Assembly (NCBI GenBank): GCA_049177215.1
Contig: CP185379.1
Coordinates: 620,001 to 684,000 of the forward strand
DNA: 64,000 bases
Source: Pollutiaquabacter aromativorans
Lineage (GTDB): Bacteria > Bacteroidota > Bacteroidia > AKYH767-A > 2013-40CM-41-45
Direction of reading: 5' to 3'
Of the stretch, positions 9,847-20,000 are shown piece after piece (position 1 is the stretch's first letter; each line of letters starts with the position of its first letter). The position numbers and the translations under genes were made by a program. The notes under the pieces were generated by a model. It saw only the letters and a list, made by a program, of their open reading frames with translations, did no database searches and was not told the origin of the DNA.

Positions 9847-11385
9847 ATGCTCGTTAAAACGTATGGGAGTGCCGTCTATGGTATTCATGCCACGACGATC
9901 ACCGTGGAGGTGAACCTGGGTACCGGAATCAATTTTTACCTCGTAGGGTTGCCCGATAGTGCGGTGAAGGAAAGTCATAAACGCATCGTCGCGGCTTTGC
10001 GTAATTGCAAGTTCAACAACCCGCGACACGAGATCACCGTGAACATGGCGCCAGCGGATATCCGCAAGGAAGGTTCTGCTTACGACCTGCCGATCGCGTT
10101 GGGGATCCTGGCAGGCTCCGCACAGGTCAACCAGGAGCGTTTGGGCGAATATGTGATCATGGGGGAGCTGTCACTTGATGGAGGTGTCCAGCCGATCAAG
10201 GGCGTATTGCCCATTGCCATTCAGGCGCAGAAGGAGGGATTCAAAGGGGTTATTCTTCCGGCGGCCAATGCGCGGGAAGCGGCGATCGTCGGAGGTCTCG
10301 AAGTGTATGGTGTGGAAACCATCAAGGAGGTAGTGGAGTTTCTGAACGGGGATCGGCAACTCGAACGACAAACGATCGATGTGGAAGCGGAGTTCCGGCA
10401 AAGCCAGGAGCGCTATGAGTTCGACTTCGCCGATGTGAAAGGGCAGGAGAACATCAAACGCGCGATGGAAGTGTCGGCCGCTGGGGGACATAATCTCATT
10501 CTCATTGGTCCGCCGGGAGCCGGGAAGACGATGCTGGCGAAACGGCTGCCGACTATCCTGCCGCCCTTGACACTCGAAGAGGCGCTGGAAACAACCAAGA
10601 TCCACTCGGTCGCTGGAAAATTGGGCAAGCATGCCTCGTTGGTTTCCGTGCGACCGTTCCGCTCTCCGCATCATACGATCAGCGATGTGGCCCTGGTGGG
10701 CGGTGGGATGTTTCCGCAGCCCGGCGAGATATCCCTGGCGCATCATGGCGTATTGTTCCTCGATGAACTACCCGAATTCAAACGCGGCGTACTGGAAGTG
10801 ATGCGTCAGCCGCTGGAGGAACGGGTGGTGACCATCTCGCGTGCGCGGTTTTCGATCGAGTATCCCGCGAGCTTCATGCTGATCGCTTCGATGAATCCAT
10901 GTCCGTGCGGATTTTACAACCATCCGGAAAAGCAGTGTGTCTGTGGACCGGGTGTAGTGCAGAAATATCTGAATAAGATCTCCGGTCCCTTGCTGGACCG
11001 GATCGACCTGCACCTGGAAGTCACGCCGGTCCCGTTCAAGGAGTTGTCACAGGAGCGGGTCTCGGAGCGCAGCGAATCGATTCGGGCACGTGTAGTGGCT
11101 GCACGCAAGCGGCAGGCTGAACGTTACGCCGCGTACCCGGGTATCTATTGCAATGCGCAAATGAGTTCGCAGTTGTTGCAGGAGATCTGTGTGATTGGGG
11201 ACGAAGGAAAACAACTCCTCAAAACAGCCATGGAACGACTGGGCTTGTCGGCTCGTGCTTACGACCGCATCCTGAAAGTCTCCCGAACGATTGCCGACCT
11301 CGACGGCAGTGAGCAAATCCGGACCGAACACCTCGCCGAAGCCATTCAATACCGCAGCCTGGACCGGGATGGCTGGGCAGGGTAG
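9847..11385 (+). CDS. comM: YifB/ComM family AAA ATPase (Mg-chelatase-like)
   Basis: A 512-residue protein of normal length for the family. The N-terminal ~170 residues are the Lon-like ChlI domain (VGLPDSAVKESHKRI, NMAPADIRKEGSAYDLPIALG). The AAA core has Walker A GPPGAGKTMLAKRLP (about residue 220), the HHTISDVALVGGG segment and Walker B FLDELPEF. The signature MNPCPCGFY and the C-terminal Mg-chelatase subunit domain (YNAQ-like, then LGLSARAYDRILKVSRTIADL) complete it. ComM homologues act as hexameric DNA helicases promoting branch migration in natural transformation; the family is also present in non-competent species, so competence cannot be inferred here. Confidence 0.93.
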   Translation: MLVKTYGSAVYGIHATTITVEVNLGTGINFYLVGLPDSAVKESHKRIVAALRNCKFNNPRHEITVNMAPADIRKEGSAYDLPIALGILAGSAQVNQERLGEYVIMGELSLDGGVQPIKGVLPIAIQAQKEGFKGVILPAANAREAAIVGGLEVYGVETIKEVVEFLNGDRQLERQTIDVEAEFRQSQERYEFDFADVKGQENIKRAMEVSAAGGHNLILIGPPGAGKTMLAKRLPTILPPLTLEEALETTKIHSVAGKLGKHASLVSVRPFRSPHHTISDVALVGGGMFPQPGEISLAHHGVLFLDELPEFKRGVLEVMRQPLEERVVTISRARFSIEYPASFMLIASMNPCPCGFYNHPEKQCVCGPGVVQKYLNKISGPLLDRIDLHLEVTPVPFKELSQERVSERSESIRARVVAARKRQAERYAAYPGIYCNAQMSSQLLQEICVIGDEGKQLLKTAMERLGLSARAYDRILKVSRTIADLDGSEQIRTEHLAEAIQYRSLDRDGWAG

Positions 11386-11413
11386 GTGTTTGACGGTGAG
11401 CGGTGTGAGGTAT

Positions 11414-11494
11414 GCGGTTGGCAGTTGGCAGTTGGCGGAAAGCAGGAGTCTTAATGAGTGAAAAGTGAACAGTGAATAGTGAACAGTGAATAGT
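11414..11494. repeat. Heptanucleotide repeat tracts, first block
   Basis: Immediately after comM, GCRGTTG heptamers (11414-11434) run in the same 7-nt phase into NAGTGAA heptamers: GAGTGAA, AAGTGAA, CAGTGAA, TAGTGAA, CAGTGAA at 11456-11490, then a partial copy. The two tracts differ in sequence but keep one 7-nt register (42 nt apart). A short CTGCTAG heptamer cluster with a one-base deletion follows at 11511-11533. No open frame and no promoter are seen. Confidence 0.8.
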
Positions 11495-11547
11495 TTATTT
11501 TGATAGTGGCCTGCTAGCGCTAGCTGCTAGTAGCTTATTTAGAAAAA

Positions 11548-11722
11548 CTAAAAACTAGAAACTGGTAACTAGAAACTGGTAACTAGAAACTGGTAACTAG
11601 AAACTGGTAACTAGAAACTGGTAACTAGAAACTGGTAACTATAAACTGGTAACTAGAAACTGGTAACTAGTAATTAGTTACTAATTACTAGTTACTAATT
11701 ACGAATCTCCAATCCCCAATCA
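11548..11722. repeat. Heptanucleotide repeat array reaching the recQ stop codon
   Basis: Twenty-five consecutive 7-nt units in one register. It begins CTAAAAA, then alternates CTAGAAA and CTGGTAA for eight 14-bp double units (one unit changed to CTATAAA). It then drifts to CTAGTAA, TTAGTTA, CTAATTA, CTAGTTA, CTAATTA, CGAATCT, CCAATCC and CCAATCA. The last unit includes the recQ TGA (complement of 11720-11722). The array sits between two convergent genes. Confidence 0.85.
11663..11695. terminator. Perfect palindrome in the heptad array, possible bidirectional terminator
   Basis: GTAACTAGTAATTAG (11663-11677), loop TTA, CTAATTACTAGTTAC (11681-11695): a 15-bp perfect stem with a 3-nt loop, AT-rich and without a T-run. 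It is built from the repeat units themselves. It lies 25-57 bp past the recQ stop and could reduce read-through between the convergent genes, but its composition is unlike the GC-rich terminators elsewhere in the window. Confidence 0.4.
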
Positions 11723-13933
11723 CCTCCGCTCCGTCACCTTCTTTTCCCTGTAAGCCATCGCTGCTTTGATTTCATTGAAGGTGTATTGGTTTTGCAGGGA
11801 TTCCTTCGCTTGCGTCAGCGTTCCGTTGATCAGAGATTCATTGGATTCGAAGTGTTGTAACAATTCTTGAAGTCTTTCTTTGGTGATGAACTTGAGTACG
11901 TTGATCTCTCCGGATTTGATGAACTCGATGAGATGACCTTCGATCGTCAACGGCGATAGCTTTCGTTCGGTCGCGATCTCCTGGATGGACTTACCTTCCT
12001 GGAATTGGATCAGGGTGCGCTCGCGGGTATTGAGATGGTCTTTGTCGAGCCGGGGACCGGAGGACTTTGATTTTTTCCGAGCCTTTCGTTCCGGTGCGTG
12101 CTCGATGCCGTTTGACCCGCAGTACGCGCGTATGACTTCTACAATCGTGGACCCGTAATGATCAACTTTCGCCTGCCCGAAGCCTGAAATCGAGTGTAGC
12201 GCTTCCGTGGTTTGCGGCAGGTAGGTGACCAATTCTGCCAGGGAGGCGTCCGAAAAGACCATGTAGGCCGCAACACCTTCCGAATCGGCGATCTGTCGTC
12301 GGAGTTGGCGAAGCAATTGGTTCAATTCAGGATGAGGCAGTTCTGGATTGTTGGGCCGGGTAGCGTTGCGCTGCCGGAGTTCTCGATTGGATTTGCGACT
12401 GTGTACTCTGACGAGTTGAACCGGATGGTTTTCGTACAGGACCTTGTGGGCTTCCGGAGTAAGCCGGAGCAGGGTGAATTCGCCCTCTGATTGTTTCAGG
12501 AATCCCTGGCGGATCAAATCGTTCAGGTACGATCGCCATTCATCGCGGGTATGTTCTGCTCCTTTCCCAAAGGTGGGCAGGTAGCGATGCTCTTCCCACA
12601 GTTTGGACGAATTGGAACCTTTTAAAAAATCGATGATGTATCCGATTCCGAATTTCTCCTTCAGCCGTACAACCGCAGACAAGGCAATTTGTGCGATCCT
12701 TGTTCCGTCGAAAGTTTCTTCCACTTCGGTGGAAAGGCAACGATCGCAGTTGTTGCAGGGGCCGGTATAGTCTTCGTCGAAGTAGCGGAGCAGGATCTCC
12801 CGCCTGCATTTTTTTGAGGTGCAATAGTCCGCCATCTGTTCCAACTTCCGAAGCATGATCCTGGATTGCGCCGGATTGTTGTCGACCGCCGCGAATTGTT
12901 TCAGAATCATCTGATCACCCGGATTGTAAAACAACAGCGCTTCGCTCGCCAGACCGTCGCGACCGGCCCTTCCGGTTTCCTGATAATAACTTTCGATGTT
13001 CTTTGGCAAGTTGGCGTGTACGACAAACCGGACGTTCGATTTATCGATCCCCATGCCGAAGGCGATGGTCGCGACGATGATCTTCAAATCATCCTTCTTG
13101 AACTGGTCCTGTCGTTCCTGTCGCGTCTTATTGTCCAAGCCCGCATGATATGCGGCCGCACTATACCCGAGGTCCTCCAGGCGTAGTGCGAGTTCTTCGG
13201 TTTTGTTTCGTGATAAACAGTAGATCACACCACTTTGCCCTTTTCGGGCATCGAGGAATTCGCGCAGTTTGTATTCAAAGTCATCTTTGTCATCCACCGT
13301 ATAGCGGATATTCTCCCGGTTAAAACTGCTGACGAAAACCTCTGCGTTGTGCAAACCAAGTTTTTCGAGGATGTCCAGACGGGTTTGACGATCAGCAGTC
13401 GCGGTGAGGGCGATGATCGGTGTGTCGGGAAAATTGACCTTCAATACGGAAAGTCCCAAATAATCGGGACGGAAGTCGTGGCCCCAATGGGAAATGCAAT
13501 GCGCTTCATCGATCGCGAAGAGGGCAACGCCGACCCTGCGAAGCCAGTCTATGTGTTCGCTGCGTCGCGAAGCAAGGCGTTCGGGGGCTATGTAGAGGAT
13601 TCGAATCTCTCCCGCGTCTACACTCCTGATCACCGCCTGCTGTTCTTCTGCGCTTTGCGATGAATTGAGAAAAGCGGCGTGGATTCCGTTGAGGCGAAGA
13701 CTGTCGACCTGGTCCTTCATGAGCGCGATCAGCGGGGAAAAAACCACCGTCAGACCGGGTTTCAATAGCGCGGGTAACTGATAACAGATCGACTTGCCGC
13801 CGCCAGTCGGCATGATCGCCAACACATCCTTGTTCGCCATCACCCGGCTGATGATCGCTTCCTGTTCATGCCGGAAATGAGAAAAACCGAAGTGCTCGTG
13901 TAGGGCAGTGGAGAGATTGTCTGTTGAACTCAT
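11720..13933 (-). CDS. recQ: ATP-dependent DNA helicase RecQ
   Basis: A 737-residue 3'-5' helicase for recombination and fork repair. Walker A is MPTGGGKSICYQLP (about residue 40), the DEAH-type box is FAIDEAHCISHWGHDFRPDY with the RecQ aromatic-rich loop, and motif VI is YQETGRAGRDG. The RecQ C-terminal zinc module follows (YCTSKKCRREILLRYF then CNNCDRC, four cysteines), then winged helix, an HRDC domain (AAYMVFSDASLAELVTYLP) and a C-terminal helix-turn-helix domain (GKSIQEIATERKLSPLTIEGHL). All expected parts are present and the length is normal. The mRNA leader appears very short: the -7 element is only 8 nt from the ATG. Confidence 0.96.
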   Translation of the reverse strand: MSSTDNLSTALHEHFGFSHFRHEQEAIISRVMANKDVLAIMPTGGGKSICYQLPALLKPGLTVVFSPLIALMKDQVDSLRLNGIHAAFLNSSQSAEEQQAVIRSVDAGEIRILYIAPERLASRRSEHIDWLRRVGVALFAIDEAHCISHWGHDFRPDYLGLSVLKVNFPDTPIIALTATADRQTRLDILEKLGLHNAEVFVSSFNRENIRYTVDDKDDFEYKLREFLDARKGQSGVIYCLSRNKTEELALRLEDLGYSAAAYHAGLDNKTRQERQDQFKKDDLKIIVATIAFGMGIDKSNVRFVVHANLPKNIESYYQETGRAGRDGLASEALLFYNPGDQMILKQFAAVDNNPAQSRIMLRKLEQMADYCTSKKCRREILLRYFDEDYTGPCNNCDRCLSTEVEETFDGTRIAQIALSAVVRLKEKFGIGYIIDFLKGSNSSKLWEEHRYLPTFGKGAEHTRDEWRSYLNDLIRQGFLKQSEGEFTLLRLTPEAHKVLYENHPVQLVRVHSRKSNRELRQRNATRPNNPELPHPELNQLLRQLRRQIADSEGVAAYMVFSDASLAELVTYLPQTTEALHSISGFGQAKVDHYGSTIVEVIRAYCGSNGIEHAPERKARKKSKSSGPRLDKDHLNTRERTLIQFQEGKSIQEIATERKLSPLTIEGHLIEFIKSGEINVLKFITKERLQELLQHFESNESLINGTLTQAKESLQNQYTFNEIKAAMAYREKKVTERR

Positions 13934-13940
13934 GCGAAAG

Positions 13941-13948
13941 CAAAGGTA
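13941..13948 (-). promoter_or_regulatory. -7 element TACCTTTG of recQ
   Basis: An exact TAnnTTTG on the minus strand, ending 8 nt before the start codon. With usual spacing transcription would begin within a few bases of the ATG, predicting a nearly leaderless message. Confidence 0.55.
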
Positions 13949-14009
13949 AGCCCATCTTATTCTGCGGGAAAGTCCATGGAAAAATATTCGCTTTTATTAG
14001 GGCCTTAAA

Positions 14010-14052
14010 AGAGAAAAGGCTGCACAACAAGGCAGCCTTTTCGGATTAGTGC
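14010..14052 (-). terminator. Terminator of the giant repeat-protein gene
   Basis: On the minus strand GAAAAGGCTGC and GCAGCCTTTTC pair (11 bp, 14023-14052, 8-nt loop), followed by TCTTTTAAGG. It begins 10 nt after the stop codon. Confidence 0.75.
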
Positions 14053-14061
14053 TAAGATTTC

Positions 14062-17000
14062 TCAGGGTGTTATCACAAACAGGAATAATAACAGGTTGTT
14101 TTCAATCAGGCTATAGTCGGAAGCTTCCACAAGTTGGTCGCCGGTAAGATCTTCCGGCACATACCCGAACGCGAAGTTCACCACGGCATTCTCAGCCAGG
14201 GAATAGTCGGTCGCTTCGATCAAGCGGTCCTGATTGACATCCCCCGACCAGATGCCCCAAACGCCCGGTTCAAGTTCCATCTGGTTGGCCCCGTACGCCT
14301 TTCCGGATGCGTCGGTGAAGTCGTAGGCCGTGCCGGACTCCAGGAATGGGACGGGAGCAGCCGACCATGTTTCGAGGTGATTCCGATTGCGGAGCACGAT
14401 GTAGTAGGAGCGTTGTGCAACATTTTGAGGGAAGTGTACATAGGACCATCCGTTCGTGCCAAGCAGGCTGGTGCCCTGATATAGACTGGCGAATGGTGTA
14501 CTCGTATCCGCAAGTACCACGATGATCGAATCCGCAATGGTGTCCATGTTTATGGGGTCGATGGTGGCCCGCATGTTGTCAGCGCCGGGGTCGTAGAATC
14601 CGGATAGCCACGACTTTATCGTAAGGCCGTTGACGAATGCGAGGCAGGCAATGTTGGCGGAGTCGCTCAGCGCGGTCCCCTCCGCATCCAGTACGCTCAC
14701 GTAGTAGGTGCCGTTGACCGCCCGGATGGAATCGACATTTGCTCCGGTGGACCATTGGATGAAGTATGGAGGTTGTCCGCCACTGATTGCCGCAATGGCC
14801 AGTCCGGTTCCGTTACTGTCACAACTTGCCGGTAAAGCGAAGGCATTCAACGTCAGCCTGCCGATGTCTAGCTGGGCTACATTGTCGGTGGAATTAAATT
14901 CTATTGGAGTACAGTTTAAAAGTCTTCCAATGATCGTCGTACGTGCTTCGGCGACAAACCAGGGGATGGAGAAATTCGCTGATTCGTTACTATCCAGATT
15001 CAAATTTCGCGTTGCAATGAGAACTTCAAAATTTGAATTATCGAGATAATACAGTCCGAATAGTCCGGTACACCGGGTATAGCCGTTGTTCTGTACGATG
15101 GCGTTGATATTGATCTGTGCGCCTGGCGAAGGATTCGTATTCGTTGTGGCGAAGAAGGTAAACCGAAGATTGGGTGACCTTCCCACTACGATGGCGCGTG
15201 TGGCCTCATTATTTGTTTCGTCGGATTCGCTGAGGACATCATCGTGATCAACGATCGAGCGGATCACATGCACGCCCCGGATCTGAGATGACCAGGTCTG
15301 TGCCAGCCGGACTGTGCTGAACGTTCCGTTCGTAAGCGGTGCCACGAGGATGGAGTCCAGATCACTGGTGTCGCCGCGGACGAGAAGTTCCAGGCTATCG
15401 GGGCGATAGGCTCCGATATTCTCATAGGTGAGGTCCAGGGTTACTTGCTGCCCGGGCTCCGGGTTCAGGATGTCGGGAGCAATGTACTGCGATAACACAC
15501 GGTAATCCGGAGAGTTGCTGATGTTAACCGGGATCAGGAGGACATTATCCGCTTCGTTGCATTCCGGGTATTGGTTCGCGGGGTCAATGGTAATGCGTAT
15601 CGTGTAGGACCCGGTCTGAGGGAAGGAGTAGGGCAATGGCAGTTGTACGTAGATCGGACAGCCGCAGGTGCCGGGCAGGTATTTCGAGATGTTACCGGCC
15701 AGTGCCCAGCCTGAGATTCCCGGCCCGCTGACCTCGAATCGTATGGTCGCGTTGCCGGCCTGGTAAAGTCCTGCATTGAAGACGTTCGTGGCGAGCGTAA
15801 CGGGCGCGTTTACCGGATAGGAACTGTTGATCAGCGCATTCTGCGAAGGCGGACAGTGACTATAGTTGGATAACGAGAAGTTATAGCACAATGGCTGCTT
15901 TACCTGGTTGTTCTCGTCCAACTCCGGTACCACTCCCGAATTATCAGCGATCACCGTGAGTGTGTCGCTGCCGTAGGGCGGCACCGTTGCCAGAACAGAT
16001 ACGGTCTTGCTCGAATCGGGTTGGATGTTGCCGTTGTAGGTTCCGTAATAGTGTGTACCGTTGACGTCGAAGTCGACAGTGAACGGTCCGTTCGCTGCCA
16101 GTTGTCCGCCGTTATAGATTGACGCGGATATCACCATGTTTCCCCCGGGAGTCGGGTCGGTTGGTGTAATGATCACGCTTCCGCAACTGAGCATTTGCAG
16201 ATCGGCTTTGCAATCGTCCAGGACGAATTGATCAACTGCATTGTTATTGTTCTCCGATAATTCCGTAATAAAATTAGAAGGATCACAATTCAACTCGAAG
16301 CGGTAAGTGCCGGTTCCTGCGAGGGTAGGCGTGAATGTGATATTGCTGCTGGAGATACCGTTGATCGAAGGGAAAGTCTGCGTCTGGGTGCTTTCCAGCG
16401 TATCGTTCCGGTAAATGTCCAGTCTGGCCTGATAGGTTCCCGAAGGAACGCCACCGGTATTTTGAATGGAGTAAATCAGCGTGCTCAGCTGACACTTCAA
16501 CAGGGAGGATTGCCCGCGAAGGTTCATCGCTGTTGGTAGAAGATCGGGTAGCGCAGGAAGGACCGTGATGTTCTTGATCAGGATGTTGTTGAATTCATTG
16601 CTTTCCGTCACGGAGTCCGTGGCGTCGCAAATGGATCGGATGTAGGTTTGCCCTGGGTTCGGGAAACGGATGTAGCCAAGGTCAATAGCATAACTTCCTC
16701 CCGGAGCCAGTGGCGGCACTGTATCCATGATGCCGGATGGTAATGCTGTCGGAATCTGGATTTGTTGGATAGACTGACGTGTTATACTGTCACAGCCACC
16801 ATTCTCAACAGAAAAGTAAACATGAAGCGAGTCGCCTGCCACAACGACATCGGTGATGCCCAAGGTCGCATGTAGGGTAATGATTCCGGATCCCTGATGG
16901 AGTAAATCACGGATGATGTTGCAGGATGGCTCGATTTCACCTCCTCCGCCAGCCCCACCTCCGGGGTCGTCTTCGTTATTGGTAGGACAGGAGCCGGTAA

Positions 17001-20000
17001 GCTCAAAGTCGGTGATGGTGTCGCCGGTAAGGGTGAAATCTGTAATGCTGACGTTCACTGTATACGGTCCAGGGGTTGCTGCCGTCGGAAGCGTGATACA
17101 ATATTCCCCCGATGAATTGGTGTATCCGCTGGCGCTCTGTCCGGTTTCGTTGATCCTACAGGTAACCGTCGCGCCGGCGCAGGAGGAGTCGGTCAGCGGT
17201 ATCGCCGTATTCCGGTAATAAGCAGTTCCGCAAACGGTAACACTGCCGCAAACACTCGCCACTTCCGGATTGGCGGAAGCGGTGATCATGATGTCGCCGG
17301 GTAATTCGTAAACACCATTGGTAAAGGGGCGTATGGCCTGGTTATCGAGCTCATTCGGTTCCGAAAGGGCGTTTGTCGCGTCGACGATCACCTGCATGGG
17401 ACACCAGGCCGGAACTGCCGGTGTGGTAATGTTCCATACGACATCTACATAAGGGTAGGGGTTGATCGGTGTATAGATAAACTGGTCCGGATAAACGATC
17501 GTGGTGTCGAATTGATTTTTTAACCGTATTGTCAATTGAGAAGCATTAGCAGAACCTGGATAGTTGTGAATTCGTGCTGTGATGGTCAACGGACTGCCAG
17601 GAGCGGGATTCGGGTCTGAGAAGGTGATGTCGTTCGCGAAAATGCTCAGGTCGGGCGCAAAGGTTACAACAGGGCCTGCATTCGGTCCGTATGAAGTGGT
17701 ACAACCGGTCGGGTCTTCCACAATGAATGTATGCTGGTAGTAGTAGGATTCCGGCAATCCGCTTGTCTCGCAGTAGTAGTTTTTACCATCGGTCACGTCA
17801 ACGTCCAACGGGTTGCTTTGCAACAACGAGATCGAACGGTCGTTCGGATCAGTGTAAAGTCCATTCCCTTCGAAGTCCAGCAGCAAGCGGGGATAGCCGG
17901 GTTGCGGCAAATCACCGTCAAGGTCCGTGTACCGGATTTCAAAGCGGAATCGCTCGGCCGGTTCGCCGCTGGCAGGGTAAACGGCACTGGCAGCAAATGG
18001 CACGTTGCCGACATAGGCCAGTACCGGAGCGTTGTTGTTACTGACGTTTACCGTGAGCGTCGAGGAAGCCGTACACCCTCCGGGATTGGTACCTATGACT
18101 GTATAGGTTCCACTTGCGGATGGTTGGATGTTGGACAAGAGGGTGTCGCTGAAAGTGCCGTTGAATCCACCAGGGCCGGTCCATGCATAACTTCCTGCGC
18201 CGTTGATTTGAATGCGAAGGTTATTTCCCCGACACACCGGTGAACTGCTGGTGGCGATCAGGGCAGGGTAATTCGAAGAAACGACAACTTCGGACTGGTT
18301 GCTTCCTGCGCATCCATAGGAGTCGCTTACCGTCACTGAATAGGTAGCAGATGCATTGACCAAAATCGACTGGGAGGTAGCCCCGTTGGACCAGTTGTAG
18401 CTGACATATCCGGAACCCGCATCCAAAGTGACAGATCCGCCAATGCAGAATTGTAAGGGGCCGGAGGCGGAGATGGCAGGTACGGGTTTGGGATGGACGA
18501 GCACAGCTGTGACTGTGGAAGACGCGGAACAGTTATTGTTGTCGGTCACGGTGACGCTGTAATTGCCGCTTGTTCCGACGGTAATGGTATTCGTAGTAGC
18601 GCCATTGCTCCAATTGTAATTCGCAAAACCGGACGGCGTACTGAGGGTGACGCTGTCGCCTTCACAGAATTCCAGCGGACCACTGATCGTTACCGAGGGT
18701 GGAGAAATGCCGATACAATTCGTGTTGGGCAGTGAGTAGACCGCGAAGCTGGTGCGGGCACGACTGCCGACCGAGGTGAAGTTGCCACCGACCAGTAGCT
18801 GATTGCCATCAACGACCAGGCGATTCACTCTTCCGTCCAATGTCACATTGAAAGGAACACCGAATCCTGTACTCGTGCTGATCGCACCAATAAAGGGAGC
18901 ATTGAGCGTGTCGATATAATTGAAATCGCCGCCTGCGAACAACAAATTGCCATAGGATGCAAGTGTTGCCACCCCGCCGTTCAACTGCGGTGCAAAGGGT
19001 AGAAGGGTAGAAGTGTTTAGATCGATTGCGGATAAATGGGTTCTGGATTGTCCGTCGAAAGTGTAAAAGTACCCGCCGGTATAAAACGTATTTCCGTTAA
19101 CGTGGAAGCAGATTGGGCTTCCATTCGGCGCCGGGTTGTAGCTGGTTGGATTGCCGCTATAATCCAATTGTCCAAAATAAGGACGCGAGGTACTCGAAGA
19201 AGTGAATTGGGTAAACGCTCCGCCTACGGAAATGGAGTTTGTGGTCGGTTCAATGCAATAGACACCATTATCCGGATCGGGGTTCCAGGTTTGAAGAATT
19301 CCCGCCGCGTCGAGTTTAGCCAAATACGAAACCGGTGTGCCATCGACTTGGTTGAAGTCGCCACCCAGGTAAATGTTACCGATAGAATCCAACGCAAGGT
19401 CTCGGACACCTGCATTCGGTGCGGCGATCAAGCCCTGATAATTGCCGTAGGTAAAATCAAGATCGGCAAGAAAAGGATGGTAGGCGCCTCCTATGTTCGA
19501 GAAGAATCCTCCGACATATAATTTCCCGTTCGTGACCAGTAAATCGTTGACATTCGCGTTGGGATTCGGACTGAAGTCTTCCAGTAGAAGACCACTGGCG
19601 GAGTCGATAGCAGCAAGATGGGTCCGGGGAGCTCCTTTGAGGAAACGATGCTCGCCGCCCAGAAGCATGGAATTTCCGGATTTGTTGATGTGCCGAATAT
19701 TCCCGTTTGCTGAAGGATTCCAGGAGAGCGCAGAACCTGTTACCGTGTCAACACAGGCTACTGAGTTACGCTCGGAGATGCCGGCCATATTAAAGGTGCC
19801 GCCTGCATAGACTTTATCACCGGAAGCGAAGATGGAGTATAAGGTCCCATTACCGAATGACACATTGAAGTTGGGATCCCAGTTGGAAAGGGTACCGGAT
19901 GGAAAGTCGTAGGCCGCGGACCCCCAGCGCGGGACACTTTCCACTTCGCTGAAACCGCCTGCCAGGTAAAGTCGATTTCCTGCTACTGACAGGTCATAGA

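Noticed and set aside
11553..11664. CRISPR array
   Set aside because: The units are 7/14 bp without spacers, unlike 24-40 bp repeats with unique spacers; no cas genes.
11386..11719. Origin of replication (repeats, AT-rich)
   Set aside because: No DnaA boxes seen, no dnaA or dnaN nearby, location between convergent genes.
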